Positions 47,735-58,360 of a stretch of 64,000 bases of DNA are shown one piece after another. The DNA is taken from positions 1,736,001 through 1,800,000 of the forward strand of contig CP114126.1 of the NCBI GenBank assembly GCA_029959195.1, in the 5' to 3' direction. Source of the DNA: Dictyophora rubrovolvata. Its lineage: Eukaryota > Basidiomycota > Agaricomycetes > Phallales > Phallaceae. Within the stretch, counting starts at the first letter, position 1. Every line of letters starts with the position of its first letter. A program made the position numbers and the translations under genes. The notes under the pieces are model-generated. The model was not told the origin of the DNA. It did not search any database and saw only the letters and a program-made list of their open reading frames with translations.

Positions 47735-49646
47735 CAAAATTCATGCCACAGATATACCAACTTGAAATTACAGACTTATGACAAGTGTTTCCCCTTGTTG
47801 CCATGGGTTGCCACCGTAGCACGTTTCCATTCCGGCGGTCTGCAGTATGGAAGGGGTATGCACATCCTGTTCTTAATATTTGTTAAGGTTCCAGCTTTCC
47901 TATTCGCTCTGCTAGAAACGTTCATTCAACGCCGTCAGTAATTCCATGTTTCATACCCGAAAAGAGAAGGGAAACTCAAATGTTTCACAATTCTTATTTG
48001 CCACCAGTTGCTATTCCAGACTTCTTTAATTCATGCCTAACATGCGACATAGAAAGCGAAAAAAGGTCGAGACTCGACTGGAGTCCGTGGTCAATGCGAT
48101 GGACCATGGAGCCTGATAAGTAGTCTGAATCACATCTGGGAAACGTGTTGATGTCATTAAAACCCGTGATAAATGACTTTTACTCCCAAGACCTTTCGGA
48201 TACGCGCGCAGGTATCTCCTCCATTGTTCGACAATAGACGGTAATTATAAAAGTATACTAAGAATGACATGAGAAAATGTGCCACCAACTTGAATTGGAC
48301 GAGACGTTTTTTTAGCCTCTCTGACACGTGGATGGCTTGCCGTCCCGATCCCTTTGGTTTTGACCGTTCATCGAATTTTACATGCCGCATCCATCCGTTT
48401 CAACTTGGTGGATGGGGTGGGTGTTAAAAGCCTGATTTGGTTTTCAGATCAAGTTTCTGGCTCTGCTTGGCTCCTGTGCACTTCAGTGCGTCATAATTAT
48501 CATCACTCATACCACGTTTAATAACTCAGAGCCTGAGAAGTTAGGAAGTGATCGCAGAGGCTTGAATGCATCGTGAAAAAAAGTATAGCCTGTTTTACGT
48601 TGCATCTAAGAAATTTTTCTGGGCGCACCTTAAGGAATCAGACTGCAGGCTTCAGGCGCGGCCGTGGCCATCTTCGGTGATCGGTGTTGTACCTATCAAA
48701 CAATACGGCTTACGACCCACATGGAAAAATGCGAAACAAAACGAGGAAGGGTCGTGAGGAGGACGATCAAGTTTCAAAACTAAGTTGGTTTTTGATCCCC
48801 TTTCAGTCGTATACGGAAACTACGCACAAACTGTAACAGACTACGGCAGGTGCAACCTTCTCTCAAGTGCCTTGATTTGCTCTGCCCTGGCGCCTTTCCC
48901 ACTTTAGTCTAGCTGTTTCTCTTGCAGCCGACAGATGAACTGCTTGGGGTAAGTGGTGTCTCGGCCGGAGCGTGCAAGCAGATGTAATTGTATACATCAT
49001 ACTCACATACCCTTCTTGAAACGCAGAGTATGTGCACACATCCTAAATTTAGTCTAGTTTCGTGATCAAACGCCTCCCTTTCGAAGTGTCGCTTTGGAAG
49101 TGGAGGTTCTGAGATGTTCCGTGACAAGTGAAAGGCTTCGAAGTACGAGTGAGCGGGCTTCTCGGAGTTCTTCCAACAGGTAATTCAGGTTGCTAGGTTC
49201 AACAAAGGTTCAACAACTCATCCTGATATACGGTGACGATATGGGCTCCAACCAAAAACACGTGTTCCACGCACGCGGAACTCGCCCGGATCCAAGATTT
49301 AAATTTACCACAATATGTCCTCTATTGAAGCGAGGCGTCGGGCTCAGCCTCTTGATCTGATTCGGTTAAATATCCAAAAACCTTTTACGTACATGTATTA
49401 CGAAAAGAATTCTTTTCGCCCTTCATTTAATTATTTAGATCATATAAAATGTATATAGGATTAAACGAAGAGAGGCCGTTGTTCATTGTTTCTGTCGCTC
49501 CCTTTGGCTTTCCCATTTTTTTGGTCGTCTTCATTTTTTACCACCGACCACCTCAGCTAGCTGCTAGGTTTGGTTACTATACCCGATCGCTTGGGACATT
49601 GTTCGAGTAGCCGTTCGTCTCATAATTTCCATCTTTTCTCTCAACG

Positions 49647-50391
49647 ATGTCAATGGGACTACCTCTTTTCCTCGAAGACACCACCGGCTATAGCACGGGG
49701 CCCACCAACTTTTATGACATTTACGACCGTCCGCCATTCATCCACGTCGAAAACCGCGTCGACATGATAGAAAGGAAAACCCGAGTGGAGGTGTTTGAAC
49801 TAAATGTCCGACATGGGAGTCCTCTCAAACGCGGCATTACCCTTTCAATTCAGCCCGGTCTGGAAGGGTATATATTTTTTTCTGGAAGTAAAGCAAGAGA
49901 AAAGATGGTCAGCGTCTCGGAATGGCTATATCCGGTTGAGCGGCCGAGGTTTGTGTTCAAAACTGATACGTCTTGGAACGAGCTTGAACTCTTCTAGAAC
50001 CGCCATGAAAACAATGAGCAGAGAATTCATCGGGACGGACGATGAACGATATCGATGGTTCTACCGGTTTAAAGGCCATGAGTGGACAGTATGTAACTTC
50101 GTTCGTTCAAATTTAGGGTGGACTTTGACGATTAACTCACAAAAGTGCGTATGCGTGGACACGGACACCGTCGTAGCGCACTACGACTTAAAAAGTGTCT
50201 ATGAACCGAAGTACCGTACGTCAGGAAATACTCTAACTGTCACTGAGTCGTACCAGGATCTCGCGCTCGGTATGCTGATCAGCTATCTTGAATCTCTGAG
50301 TCTTTCAAAATTGATTTTTTCCAACCCTCTAGAATTTGTAGCCAGTTTAATTTTAATGCGACACTTTTTCTCGATTGGGGCACTTTGCTAA
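49647..50391 (+). CDS. DUF6593-like protein, paralogue
   Basis: Four exons (49647-49948, 49998-50088, 50146-50269, 50333-50391) give 191 aa. Same plan as the gene at 43 kb: MGLPLFLEDTTGYSTGPTNF, YDIYDRPPFIHV, then beta-rich middle, REFIGTDDERYRWFYRFKGH.EW, DTVVAHYDLKSVYEPKYRT, SGNTLTVTESYQDLALEFVA and SLILMRHFFSIGALC. The Ser/Thr-rich insert of the other copy is missing and the C-terminus ends in a hydrophobic tail instead of a basic one. Function unknown. Both genes face away from the interval between them, at a distance of 5.8 kb, which fits an old inverted duplication followed by divergence. A CATATAAAATG element about 200 bp upstream may be the TATA box. Confidence 0.78.
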
Positions 50392-51780
50392 GAACTCATT
50401 CGTTCATCAAATCAGCTATATTCATCATCCCTTTTTGTAATTTCGACTAATTTGTACCGTCTCCGTATGTGCTTGATAGTCTTGTATTTCGTGTTTCACC
50501 CATATCCTACGAAACTCTTCATAATGATGTACTTACTTACTGGGTCTAAATAATACATAATATAATTCATATGTATGCTTTATTGCTGTGCAGAATGCTT
50601 ATCATTGCAATTTCTCACTGCCGTCCCTAGGTATATAATAATATGTACGCGTATACTCCTGACGACTTCCGATTCGTTCAGTCCCTGGGTACTTCAAGTC
50701 AGGTATATATGTACCACCGGATAAAAAGCAGTAGAACACCTCGACAGTTACATACACAGCGTTGACTGCGTAATTAAAAAAATCAGGGAAAAGAACGGTA
50801 CTTGGACGAGAACGTCACCTGCCAGCCCTGGCACGCCGCTCTCCGCTTTTTCAATATTCAATCGGCACTTAAAGGAGTCGACTATGCGTGTCATGCGTAC
50901 ATACAACTGTAGGTTTTCACTTAACAATTTATCCTTGTCGCAGTTATGCACAAACAGTATTGACGTCTCAGGCTCTACACAGAAATCATAATCTGAAAGC
51001 TGTAACCCTAGTTACCGGTATTTTCGGGTCCGACAGCGGCGCGTGTGACTCGCACGTCGTACGTCTCTTCCCCATTTTTATCATAAAGTGACTGGGTCAC
51101 TCGGTCACTCGGTCACTCACTGTGCAGTCCAGTTTCCACGACTACGAACGGCGACTGCGATTGCAACTGCAACTGTAACTGCGACGATCCCATCTCCACT
51201 CCTTCACTATCTTTGCTAGCCGTCACATTTTTTAAAGCTGTATCAAAATCAAAGTTTGGGGTTTTCTTGTTTGGGGTACAAGTCAAAATCTGTTTCTGGG
51301 GTTGATTCAATTTCTTGGGAAATCGTCGTCAGTGCTATTTTGTCATCGGCTTCGTCCTTACAAAGGAACACTGTAGGGTTTAACTTGTTGTCTAGGCTTT
51401 TTTTAATACTTAGAACCTAGTTCTCAGTCTCTTGAAAGCGCAAGAACATTCGTAATAGAGACTAACAGGCTTGGAGCTCCACACCAGCTGAAGCAAAATC
51501 CCAGGACGGTCTTACCAAGTTGGATTCTAAATTAGAACCGTCGCCATCTCTTCCATCGCCTTTACCAAACCCATATTTATCGTCACACGGTACTCAACGA
51601 CCCCGACGACCAAACCTATCATTATCTTTCTGTTTTCCTCTCTCCTCGTTCCTCCTGTCTTTCTGTTGTTGTCTCCGCTACCGGAATCCAAAACTCAACA
51701 ACGACAAACAAAATTCAAAAGACCATAAAGAGCAAAACAAAGACGGCGACCTAGATACTGAAAGTAAAATCAACCTTAGA
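50392..51780. other. intergenic and 5' UTR region
   Basis: Between the DUF6593-like gene and the SH3 gene, same strand. A short tandem repeat (GTCACTCG, about three copies) is at 51096-51119. The SH3 frame stays open back to about 51520 but without an ATG, so 51520-51780 is treated as 5' UTR. Confidence 0.55.
51096..51119. repeat. short tandem repeat, unit GTCACTCG
   Basis: Three near-exact copies of an 8-bp unit in an intergenic region. Confidence 0.8.
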
Positions 51781-53745
51781 ATGACAACCACATTTTCACC
51801 TACGTCTCCTACTACTTCCTCGCCGCCTTTATCGCCAGATCTTTCAAAAGGTTCGTGTCTTCTCACAGGTTCCTCCATACATGCAATTATTCTTTTTTCT
51901 CTTTCCTTAGACGACTCTCAGCCGTTTCATATAACCGTAGACAGATCACCAGCCATAACCCCTCCATTTCCGAGTCCGGGGAGCGCATTCGTTCCGCCAC
52001 CCAAACCCGGCGTGCACGAATTTACTCTACCTCAAACGAAACGTTCAAAAAAGAATAATTCGGCATCACCATCGTCAACCTCAGCTCCGGGGTCCGGGAC
52101 AAGCACCCCAAACAGTGTCAGCACTTCGAGTATTGCCCAGAGCAGCCGCAGCTCAGCGATGATGGACATAGATTTGGCACCGTTATCCAATGGAACTGCG
52201 GTGCCGTCTGATTATAAAGCAAGCGACAATGACAGTATCGCCGCTCCTGGAATTCGACCTGCGTCGGAGTGCTCTTCTTCTCAGCCACAGCTGTATACTC
52301 AGCTAACCTCAACTTCAGCGTCGTCTATCTCCCCTGGACCCGATACCATGCCCATGGCAAGTAAGGCAGTTTCACCGAAGACTTCTTCGCTATCTTTAGG
52401 CTCGGGCCGAGCTACCCCTACCCCTTCCAACGCTGCTGGTGGTCATAACACAACCACCATTAACTCTACCATTCCACGCACTTCTTCCTCTTCCTCCGCT
52501 TCATCCAAACAGACACAAACCGCACTGTCTTCGTCCCGTCCTGCACCGCCTTCTCCCACGCCGTCTCGAACACCTTCACAGTCACGGGGTGGATCTCGAA
52601 GACAGTCAAGGCTCTCTTCTGCATCTGGTACCGGTCCCGGTGCTAGTCAGAGCAATAGTCCTATGAATACTACTGCGACAAACGGAACTACAACCCCTTC
52701 TAAAAGATTGTCTACCGTATCGAACCTTTCCGTCGGTTCAAACCCAAATCAAAACAAACGGTTATCGACCCTGTCCAATATCTCTACTCTTCCAACCGTT
52801 CCACAATCTCAGGTGGCTCCCTCAGCCATGACGCCAACCACGTCGGCATCAGCGCTTCCCAACACTACCATCCCATTGGGCCAAATCCTCATCCGCGATT
52901 TCGCCTTTCCCATGTCAGACAAACGCCATACGGGTGAAGGTGCTGACGCTCCCAAAGTCATCAAGAAGATGCAAAAGAAGTATGGTCCGCCTGGGATACG
53001 CAAACCCGAAAGGGGGCGCGATTCCACTTCAGCATCAACCTCTTCTTCGTGCGCGAGCAGTGAAAGCGGGAGCAGACGTGGGTCGGGGTTTGGGTTCGGT
53101 TGGAGTACAAATGCAGGAGGCTGGTGGTCCGGAATGTGGTCGGGGTTTGGAAGCGGAAACAGAAGCGGAAGCGGGTCCAGAGCCAGTAAAGCTGGGGGCA
53201 CAGGCGCAGCTGGCCGAGAGGACGAAGACGTGTTTACACCCACTTTAAACGACTTGACAAGAAATTTTAATACTTCATCCTCATCGCCTGGTGCGTCTCA
53301 ACCTGCGTCGCCTGCTGTGGCTCCGCAGACTATCGGTTCCTACGGAAAGGAAGACCATTATGACGATGACGATGACGACGACGCCAAAGGAGTTGAGACA
53401 CCGCTCTTACCAGGTTTATATAAAGCACTATACGACTTTATACCGGAGGGAACGGCGGAGATGGGTTTACGGGAGGGCGATATCGTGCGTGTTGCTGGGG
53501 AAGGCGGAGGTGTTGGGTGGGCTGTTGTCGTGCGCGGTACTATTCGATTTACAGAGGACGGGGAGGAGATCATTGATTATGTCGATGGTTGTGCTAGTAC
53601 CAGTAACAACAAGTCCAGTGCAACGAATGCAGCTGGAGCGCGCACAGAGGATATGTGGGCTCTCGTTCCCGAGAGCTATCTGGAAGTTTGGAGGCTTGAT
53701 AGGACTGATGACGATGAGGGGCAGTTAGGGGACGACGAAAATTGA
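51781..53745 (+). CDS. SH3-domain protein with disordered N-terminus
   Basis: Two exons are proposed (51781-51850 and 51911-53745), 634 aa. The 60-nt intron (GTTCGT...CCTTAG) is a multiple of three with no stop, so a read-through isoform of 20 extra residues is possible; splicing gives the smoother DLSKDDSQPFHITVD. Residues up to about 520 are S/T/P-rich and probably disordered, with a conserved-looking island LIRDFAFPMSDKRHTGEG.ADAPKVIKKMQKKYGPP. The C-terminal SH3 fold starts LPGLYKALYDFIPEGTAEMG, continues LREGDIVRVAGEGGGVGWAV and ends MWALVPESYLEVW, with an inserted loop before the last strands. SH3 domains bind proline-rich peptides, so an adaptor role in cortical or cytoskeletal signalling is likely but unproven. 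The first ATG in frame is 51781; the open frame upstream lacks one. Confidence 0.84.
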   Translation: MTTTFSPTSPTTSSPPLSPDLSKGSCLLTGSSIHAIILFSLSLDDSQPFHITVDRSPAITPPFPSPGSAFVPPPKPGVHEFTLPQTKRSKKNNSASPSSTSAPGSGTSTPNSVSTSSIAQSSRSSAMMDIDLAPLSNGTAVPSDYKASDNDSIAAPGIRPASECSSSQPQLYTQLTSTSASSISPGPDTMPMASKAVSPKTSSLSLGSGRATPTPSNAAGGHNTTTINSTIPRTSSSSSASSKQTQTALSSSRPAPPSPTPSRTPSQSRGGSRRQSRLSSASGTGPGASQSNSPMNTTATNGTTTPSKRLSTVSNLSVGSNPNQNKRLSTLSNISTLPTVPQSQVAPSAMTPTTSASALPNTTIPLGQILIRDFAFPMSDKRHTGEGADAPKVIKKMQKKYGPPGIRKPERGRDSTSASTSSSCASSESGSRRGSGFGFGWSTNAGGWWSGMWSGFGSGNRSGSGSRASKAGGTGAAGREDEDVFTPTLNDLTRNFNTSSSSPGASQPASPAVAPQTIGSYGKEDHYDDDDDDDAKGVETPLLPGLYKALYDFIPEGTAEMGLREGDIVRVAGEGGGVGWAVVVRGTIRFTEDGEEIIDYVDGCASTSNNKSSATNAAGARTEDMWALVPESYLEVWRLDRTDDDEGQLGDDEN

Positions 53746-54630
53746 AAGACCGCGAAAGAGAAAGCAGGCTCGCTGAAAGGCTGTCGTTGTAAACAGGCTG
53801 GAAAACAACTAGGAAGACGACCTGGCTTATTGTCTCACCGTTCTCGTTGAGTTAGGATCCGTTACTCCGTCGAACCTCACTGGCTTGCTCGCACCTACTA
53901 ACTTGCTTTTATCTCATCCTTCATCTTCACTACATCTCCATCTCTCTTCTTCGTGATTCATTTACCTTTTCTATCGTCTTCCACTTATTTTCCAAGGTTC
54001 AAGTGCCCTTTCCAACTGTACCTCGTTGGCGCTGGTCTGCTTCCTCTCCCATTCTTCGTAGGTCTCTTTCATTCACTTGACTCCTTTCCTCTAAACTAAG
54101 ACCTTTCAGGACCAGTCTTGTACAATGTAGTGTTCTGTCGTTATTTCGTTGCGACCGACATCCTGCTTGTCCATTTTCTTTTCAAATTTGTCGTATTATT
54201 ACGTGTGTAAAGTGTAACACATACGGCGTACATACATTGTGGGAGTAGTTTTCATTATTTTTTTTCTCCGTCAATCTTTCTTGCTAACTTCAGCTGTTGT
54301 GTTTTATTTCTATCTTGTTTTTCTCTGTCGTCGATGGTTAATATTTTCTGTCATTTTACACTTGTCAAATTACTGTATTTACATTCGATACGGATATTAA
54401 TGAGTTTTTATTCACTTCCAAATCTAATACCCGTCCTCTTGTCCGAACCCTGTCCCAGCTGAGATGTCCACCATGGGCAAAGCTCTACCAGGCGTATGAA
54501 ACCGGGCTTTATATATTACCCCGTAATCGCTTGCTGCGCGTGTCCCCGTCACGCGTTTTCTTTATTTCAAACCCCCACGCCGTTGAAACACTGGGCGAAG
54601 ACACGCTCTTCTGCACGCGCTCTCATAAAA
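53746..54630. other. 3' UTR and promoter region
   Basis: 885 bp, strongly T/C-rich on the plus strand (about 53880-54330), typical of fungal promoters. TTTATATA at 54508-54515 is a likely TATA box about 115 bp before the HNH gene start. Confidence 0.55.
54508..54515 (+). promoter_or_regulatory. TATA box of HNH-type gene
   Basis: TTTATATA about 115 bp upstream of the ATG at 54631. Confidence 0.45.
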
Positions 54631-56112
54631 ATGTCCGCTCTTGACAGCTTATCCGATACACCACCCCGCCGTATCGTCGAAACCCAATACACTCTATCGG
54701 ATGACGATACTTCCTCTCGTCCATCTCGAAACTATCAACACCACCACCGTTATCACCATCGCCATGACGACTACGATGACGAGGGCGGCGACGGCGACGA
54801 TTACAATTACGGCTACGGCTACGATTACTGTGACCGCCACGCAGACAATGGCGCGGACGATATATCACTCATAAGTGCGCCGACAAAAAAACGCGTCCGG
54901 GGTATTGATCCAAACAATGGACGATGTCTCGTTGAAAACTGCATTGAGCATGCTGGTGTGATATATTGCTATTGTTTCCCAATCTATGTGTCAGACACGG
55001 ACCCAGATTTAGTATGTTTATTATGGACATCCACCAACTTTTCACTGACACCTGTTTGCCATCAAGCTAGACAGTATCGAGTGGTTCTGGAACATCCCAT
55101 ATTATACGTTGAACCTTCAGAGTAGCCGAAACGTTTTTCGCGGTGAGCTTCCACGAAACACGATAACAACTCAAAGTTGTTGACACGACTCTTCACGCAA
55201 ACTAGCCGGTGCCGCCATCACACAGCTATACCAGAAACACTTTTGGTTGCTTCTTCCCGAAGAAGGCATTATCAATCAATATCACAGCACTTTGACCGAG
55301 ATAGGTGGAACCTGGATTGCTCAGCGTGAATCATTTCCAGTTATACCTGTTCGTTTCAAAACCCTCGACGCACTCTCTGTGACCCTGTGCTAATTTGGTG
55401 AATTCCAGGATCGCAATGACTTTGAGTACCGCTTCATCCCCATCTCCGACCAAATGCGACAAATCCCTATAAGCCGACAATTAAGACATCCTTCCTTCTC
55501 CGACCCTCCTTTATCAGCAAACGACTTTCTTATCCTTGTATACCCGTTTGCGGAAATGCCCATATTGAAAAGCCACGTACACCCAAGATACGTTTTACTC
55601 GAAGCTGGACGAAAACTGACAAAACGCTTGGCGCAGGAGAAGTTGACGCAACTTTTGGAAGAGTACCCTTTACTCAAGAAAGTTGTGCAGATTTATGGCG
55701 CGTGGAGTGCCAAACGCCCCGATAATGCCATGGAGGATAGAAGTTACAATTTGCCTGAGGATCCGAGAGATGATGATGACGATGATGGTGAGAAGGAGAT
55801 ATCTGTCGCTTCTGTTGAAAATGACGAGGACGGGGACTGCGAAGACGACGAAGATCGCCACGATGACAAGGACGCTTCTATGAAAGACATAGATACTGCA
55901 AATGCTGATGATGGGACGACAATAGACCCAGGTATGAACGTCTTTACGAATCATGAGACGAACCCTTGCTTTGATGTTTGACAATAAGCGTAGATGTTAT
56001 TCTTCGGAAAGACGACCAAAATCAGAAAAAGCGGAAATACTCCGATTTTAAGAATTCTGCTGCGATGATATCCCATGATCAGACTAACAGGTTGGAATTG
56101 GATGGAAATTAA
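54631..56112 (+). CDS. HNH-nuclease-fold protein with acidic tail
   Basis: Five exons (54631-55011, 55067-55142, 55206-55339, 55409-55931, 55994-56112) give 410 aa. The first 75 residues are H/D/Y/G-rich. The core NNGRCLVENCIEHAGVIYCY, LLDSIEWFWNIPYYTLNLQS, SRNVFRAGAAITQLYQKHFW follows the pattern of the fungal HNH-type domain (PF13391-like): Cys pair, HxxP box, LxWxW, then TLNLxSxxNxF. The His expected in the first box (YCH-xxP in relatives as I remember them) is Tyr here (YCYCFP), so catalysis is doubtful. The C-terminal part includes RYVLLEAGRKLTKRL and a long acidic run (DDDDDDGEKEIS... EDDEDRHDD). Possibly nuclear. Many agaricomycetes hold dozens of such genes, with unknown roles. Exon 5 is chosen by phase and is less certain. 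Confidence 0.75.
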
Positions 56113-56439
56113 GTGGTCGCTATCGCTTTTCCTCACATGTCTGTTCTATCTTATCGAAATGTAATTCTTTGCGACCGTTGTATTCCACTAAACCCTAATT
56201 CGTGGATTAAAAGTGTATGTATTGATTGAACTACCATATTGTAGTTAATTAAACAATCGAGGTAAACTATAAGGCGAATATCACAATGATGATCTATTAT
56301 TGAGCGTTGAATTGTCGTAAACTGGTAAAGGGAATTTGACTATTATAACTCGTAAACGTGTAGACCGTAAATCGCTGGTGTACGTGGGATGATGGGGGGG
56401 AAAAATGCGGTCACATCCAATTCATCATTCAGTTCATAC
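56113..56439. other. convergent 3' region
   Basis: 327 bp between the 3' ends of the HNH-type gene (+) and the secreted protein (-). AT-rich, no gene. Confidence 0.7.
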
Positions 56440-57056
56440 TCAAAGTTCCACTATAGAGCATGTTAGTATTCTAGTGGAACTCGCCCAACTGTAAGCTATA
56501 ATTATGAGCATACCAGCAGTGACAGGGTGAGCATTCTCTAAACTGAATTCGACGACGCTAGATTCCATTTCTGACAGATAGTCCTGGAGGAACAATGAGA
56601 ATAAGAACAGCTCAACCCAGAAATCGACCTTACCAGAGCCTGCTCTAGCGCATTATTAAACCGCGACAGTTCATCATCCACCGCAGGCTGTGTAGGATCA
56701 ACTTCGAGTTCAAGTTCTGAATCAAACAGTTCATCGAATACAGGGTCCCGTTTTCCGTCAATGTCGCTGTCAAATTCGTGCCTAGCCGCAACAGGCTCAC
56801 CAGCGTCGTCTTTGAAGTTATAACCCGACTCCATGTCCCGACGATGACGATCTCCCAAAGAGACATGTGGGACTGCAGTGTCTGAGGATACAGGGATGAC
56901 ATGAACGTTGTGCACGTTGTTCAAGTTGCCCGCGGTAGCTTTGTGGACACCGTGGTTGAAGGAAGATACATTTCGAGGGAGAGGAAGAGCATGAATGACA
57001 TTCAAGAAGTTCACGATGAGGGTGAAGATGACCATAGCGAGACTTGGATTGAACAT
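56440..57056 (-). CDS. secreted acidic protein with dibasic sites
   Basis: Three exons (57056-56634, 56583-56514, 56450-56440) give 167 aa; the last intron has a perfect TACTAAC branch site. The N-terminus MFNPSLAMVIFTLIVNFLNV.IHALPLP is a signal peptide with cleavage near ALP; a second Met at position 8 could also start it. The mature part is His/Asn-rich, then acidic. Two dibasic sites, HRR (72-73) and GKR (102-103), could be cut by Kex2 in the Golgi, freeing an acidic C-terminal piece of about 64 residues that starts DPVFDELFDSELELEVDP. There are no cysteines apart from none in the spliced chain. No family recognised. It neighbours another secreted protein with KR sites on the same strand, 720 bp away. 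Confidence 0.7.
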
Positions 57057-57778
57057 GATTTTTTCGTGCTGTTGGGTTTCTTAGAGAGGGCCCTGCGTGA
57101 GACTGAACAAAAACGATCACTAAGCGTAGCAAAAAATGCATTGAGACATACCGAGATGAATAAGATGTGAGGCGCAGCCTATGTAGCCCTTCAAGCTCAA
57201 ACCCCAAAAGAGAGGAAATGGGTACCCGTTCCATCATCGCTTGTGCATCGTGCAGGTTTATATAACAAATGGCTTGGAAAGAGCCTTAAGTAATCATCGT
57301 AAATCGTTCGACTGTTTTTTTTTTCTTTTTTCGCGAGTTCTAGCGGCAACACCTATTTAGGTAAATGAAGAATAGAAATGTATTGCTGGGGGAAAGGTTC
57401 TTTGAATGCCCAAGCGCCGGCGCTTACATACTAAGTGGAATTGAACGCGAATCTATTATCTGCGCCCCGGGTTTACTTATAGCAACTGAGAAGGGAACAC
57501 GCTATGCTTGAAAGGTAAATACGATGATATTGGGTATAAAAGGCAATGGGTTCTGAACGACGAAGTGACAAATTTTGCAAAACAGTATACAGAAACAATC
57601 TATCGCCCGAACGTCTGGAAACACACTTTCTAAACATTAGCCAGCTAACGCGCCAAAAGTGTCAAAGGCATCCGTTGTCTCGTCACCTCGTCATACCACC
57701 GCGGTTGACTGCAATAAAAAAATGTCAACAAGATACAAGCGCACCAAGGCAATGAGCTCACAATAGTTTTTTTTTGGC
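57057..57778. other. intergenic region between two secreted-protein genes
   Basis: Holds the promoter of the acidic secreted protein (TATATAAA on the minus strand, 57257-57264) and the 3' region of the Kex2-repeat gene. No gene is seen. Confidence 0.55.
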
Positions 57779-58360
57779 TTAAAGGCCACCAGCTGCATTC
57801 TCCACGGTTTTTTCGACGCCCGCTACAACGTCACCGGCTGGCCCCAAATCAAGGCCTTGCAAAAGGTTAGGGACAACAGCAGCTGCGTCGATGCTACCCA
57901 ATTGACGTTTCGGGATGCTACTGCCGAGTCCATTACCAGCGAGGCCCCCAACCGTTGAAACAATGTTGCCAGCGATGGCTGCAGGATCAGACACGAGATT
58001 TCCGACACCATCAAGTTGGCGTTTTAAGAGACCGCTAGCATCACCAACAGCGCCACTACCACCGAGACCGCTAACGTTCCCAGCGACATCTCCGGGGAGG
58101 GACTCGATTGTGCCTGGAATAGCTGTAGGATCGGAGATGAGGCTAGTAATCTCTCCAAGCTGACGCTTCGAAACATCCCCATTGGTAGCAAGACCCTCAA
58201 TGGCAGAAACGACGTGTTCTGGTATGGCTGCGGGGCCGCCCGCGTTGCCCGTTATGTCGCCCAATGGAAGACTCCCCAGTTGTGGTTGGGGAACGGGTAC
58301 CGCGCCGACAAAGACAACGGCAAGGATGTAGGCAAGGAATACTGCGATAAAAGATTGCAT
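57779..58360 (-). CDS. Kex2-processed repeat (KEP-type) secreted precursor
   Basis: A single exon of 193 aa. Signal peptide MQSFIAVFLAYILAVVFVGA with likely cleavage before VPVP. Three Lys-Arg sites (65-66, 113-114, 151-152) divide the rest into four peptides of about 44, 46, 36 and 41 residues. After each KR the next peptide begins QL[G/D]: QLGEITSLI, QLDGVGNLV, QLGSIDAAA; the first unit also holds QLGSLPLGDI. Each unit shares SDPTAIPGTIES-like or SDPAAIAGNIVS-like cores and is rich in Gly, Ala, Val and Leu with no Cys. This is the pattern of fungal KEP precursors, cut by Kex2 in the Golgi into repeated peptides; known outcomes in that class include mating pheromones, cyclic toxins and structural repellents. 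Which applies here cannot be told. A TATAAA box is 121 bp upstream. The Met 30 codons upstream is rejected because it would precede the signal peptide. Confidence 0.82.
   Translation of the reverse strand: MQSFIAVFLAYILAVVFVGAVPVPQPQLGSLPLGDITGNAGGPAAIPEHVVSAIEGLATNGDVSKRQLGEITSLISDPTAIPGTIESLPGDVAGNVSGLGGSGAVGDASGLLKRQLDGVGNLVSDPAAIAGNIVSTVGGLAGNGLGSSIPKRQLGSIDAAAVVPNLLQGLDLGPAGDVVAGVEKTVENAAGGL

Larger units (their letters stand above)
43871..49646. other. long gene-poor interval
   Basis: 5.8 kb between two DUF6593-like paralogues. It holds short ORFs only, apart from a 222-codon minus-strand ORF (46573-47241) and a small secreted-like ORF (47567-47734), both listed separately. A short direct repeat (AAGGTTC, three to four copies) sits at 46471-46492. 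I see no transposase or reverse-transcriptase signature, but strongly decayed copies would not be visible by eye. Confidence 0.5.

Noticed and set aside
51520-51780. N-terminal extension of the SH3 protein
   Set aside because: The open frame begins at TTG with no ATG before 51781, so it is better explained as 5' UTR.
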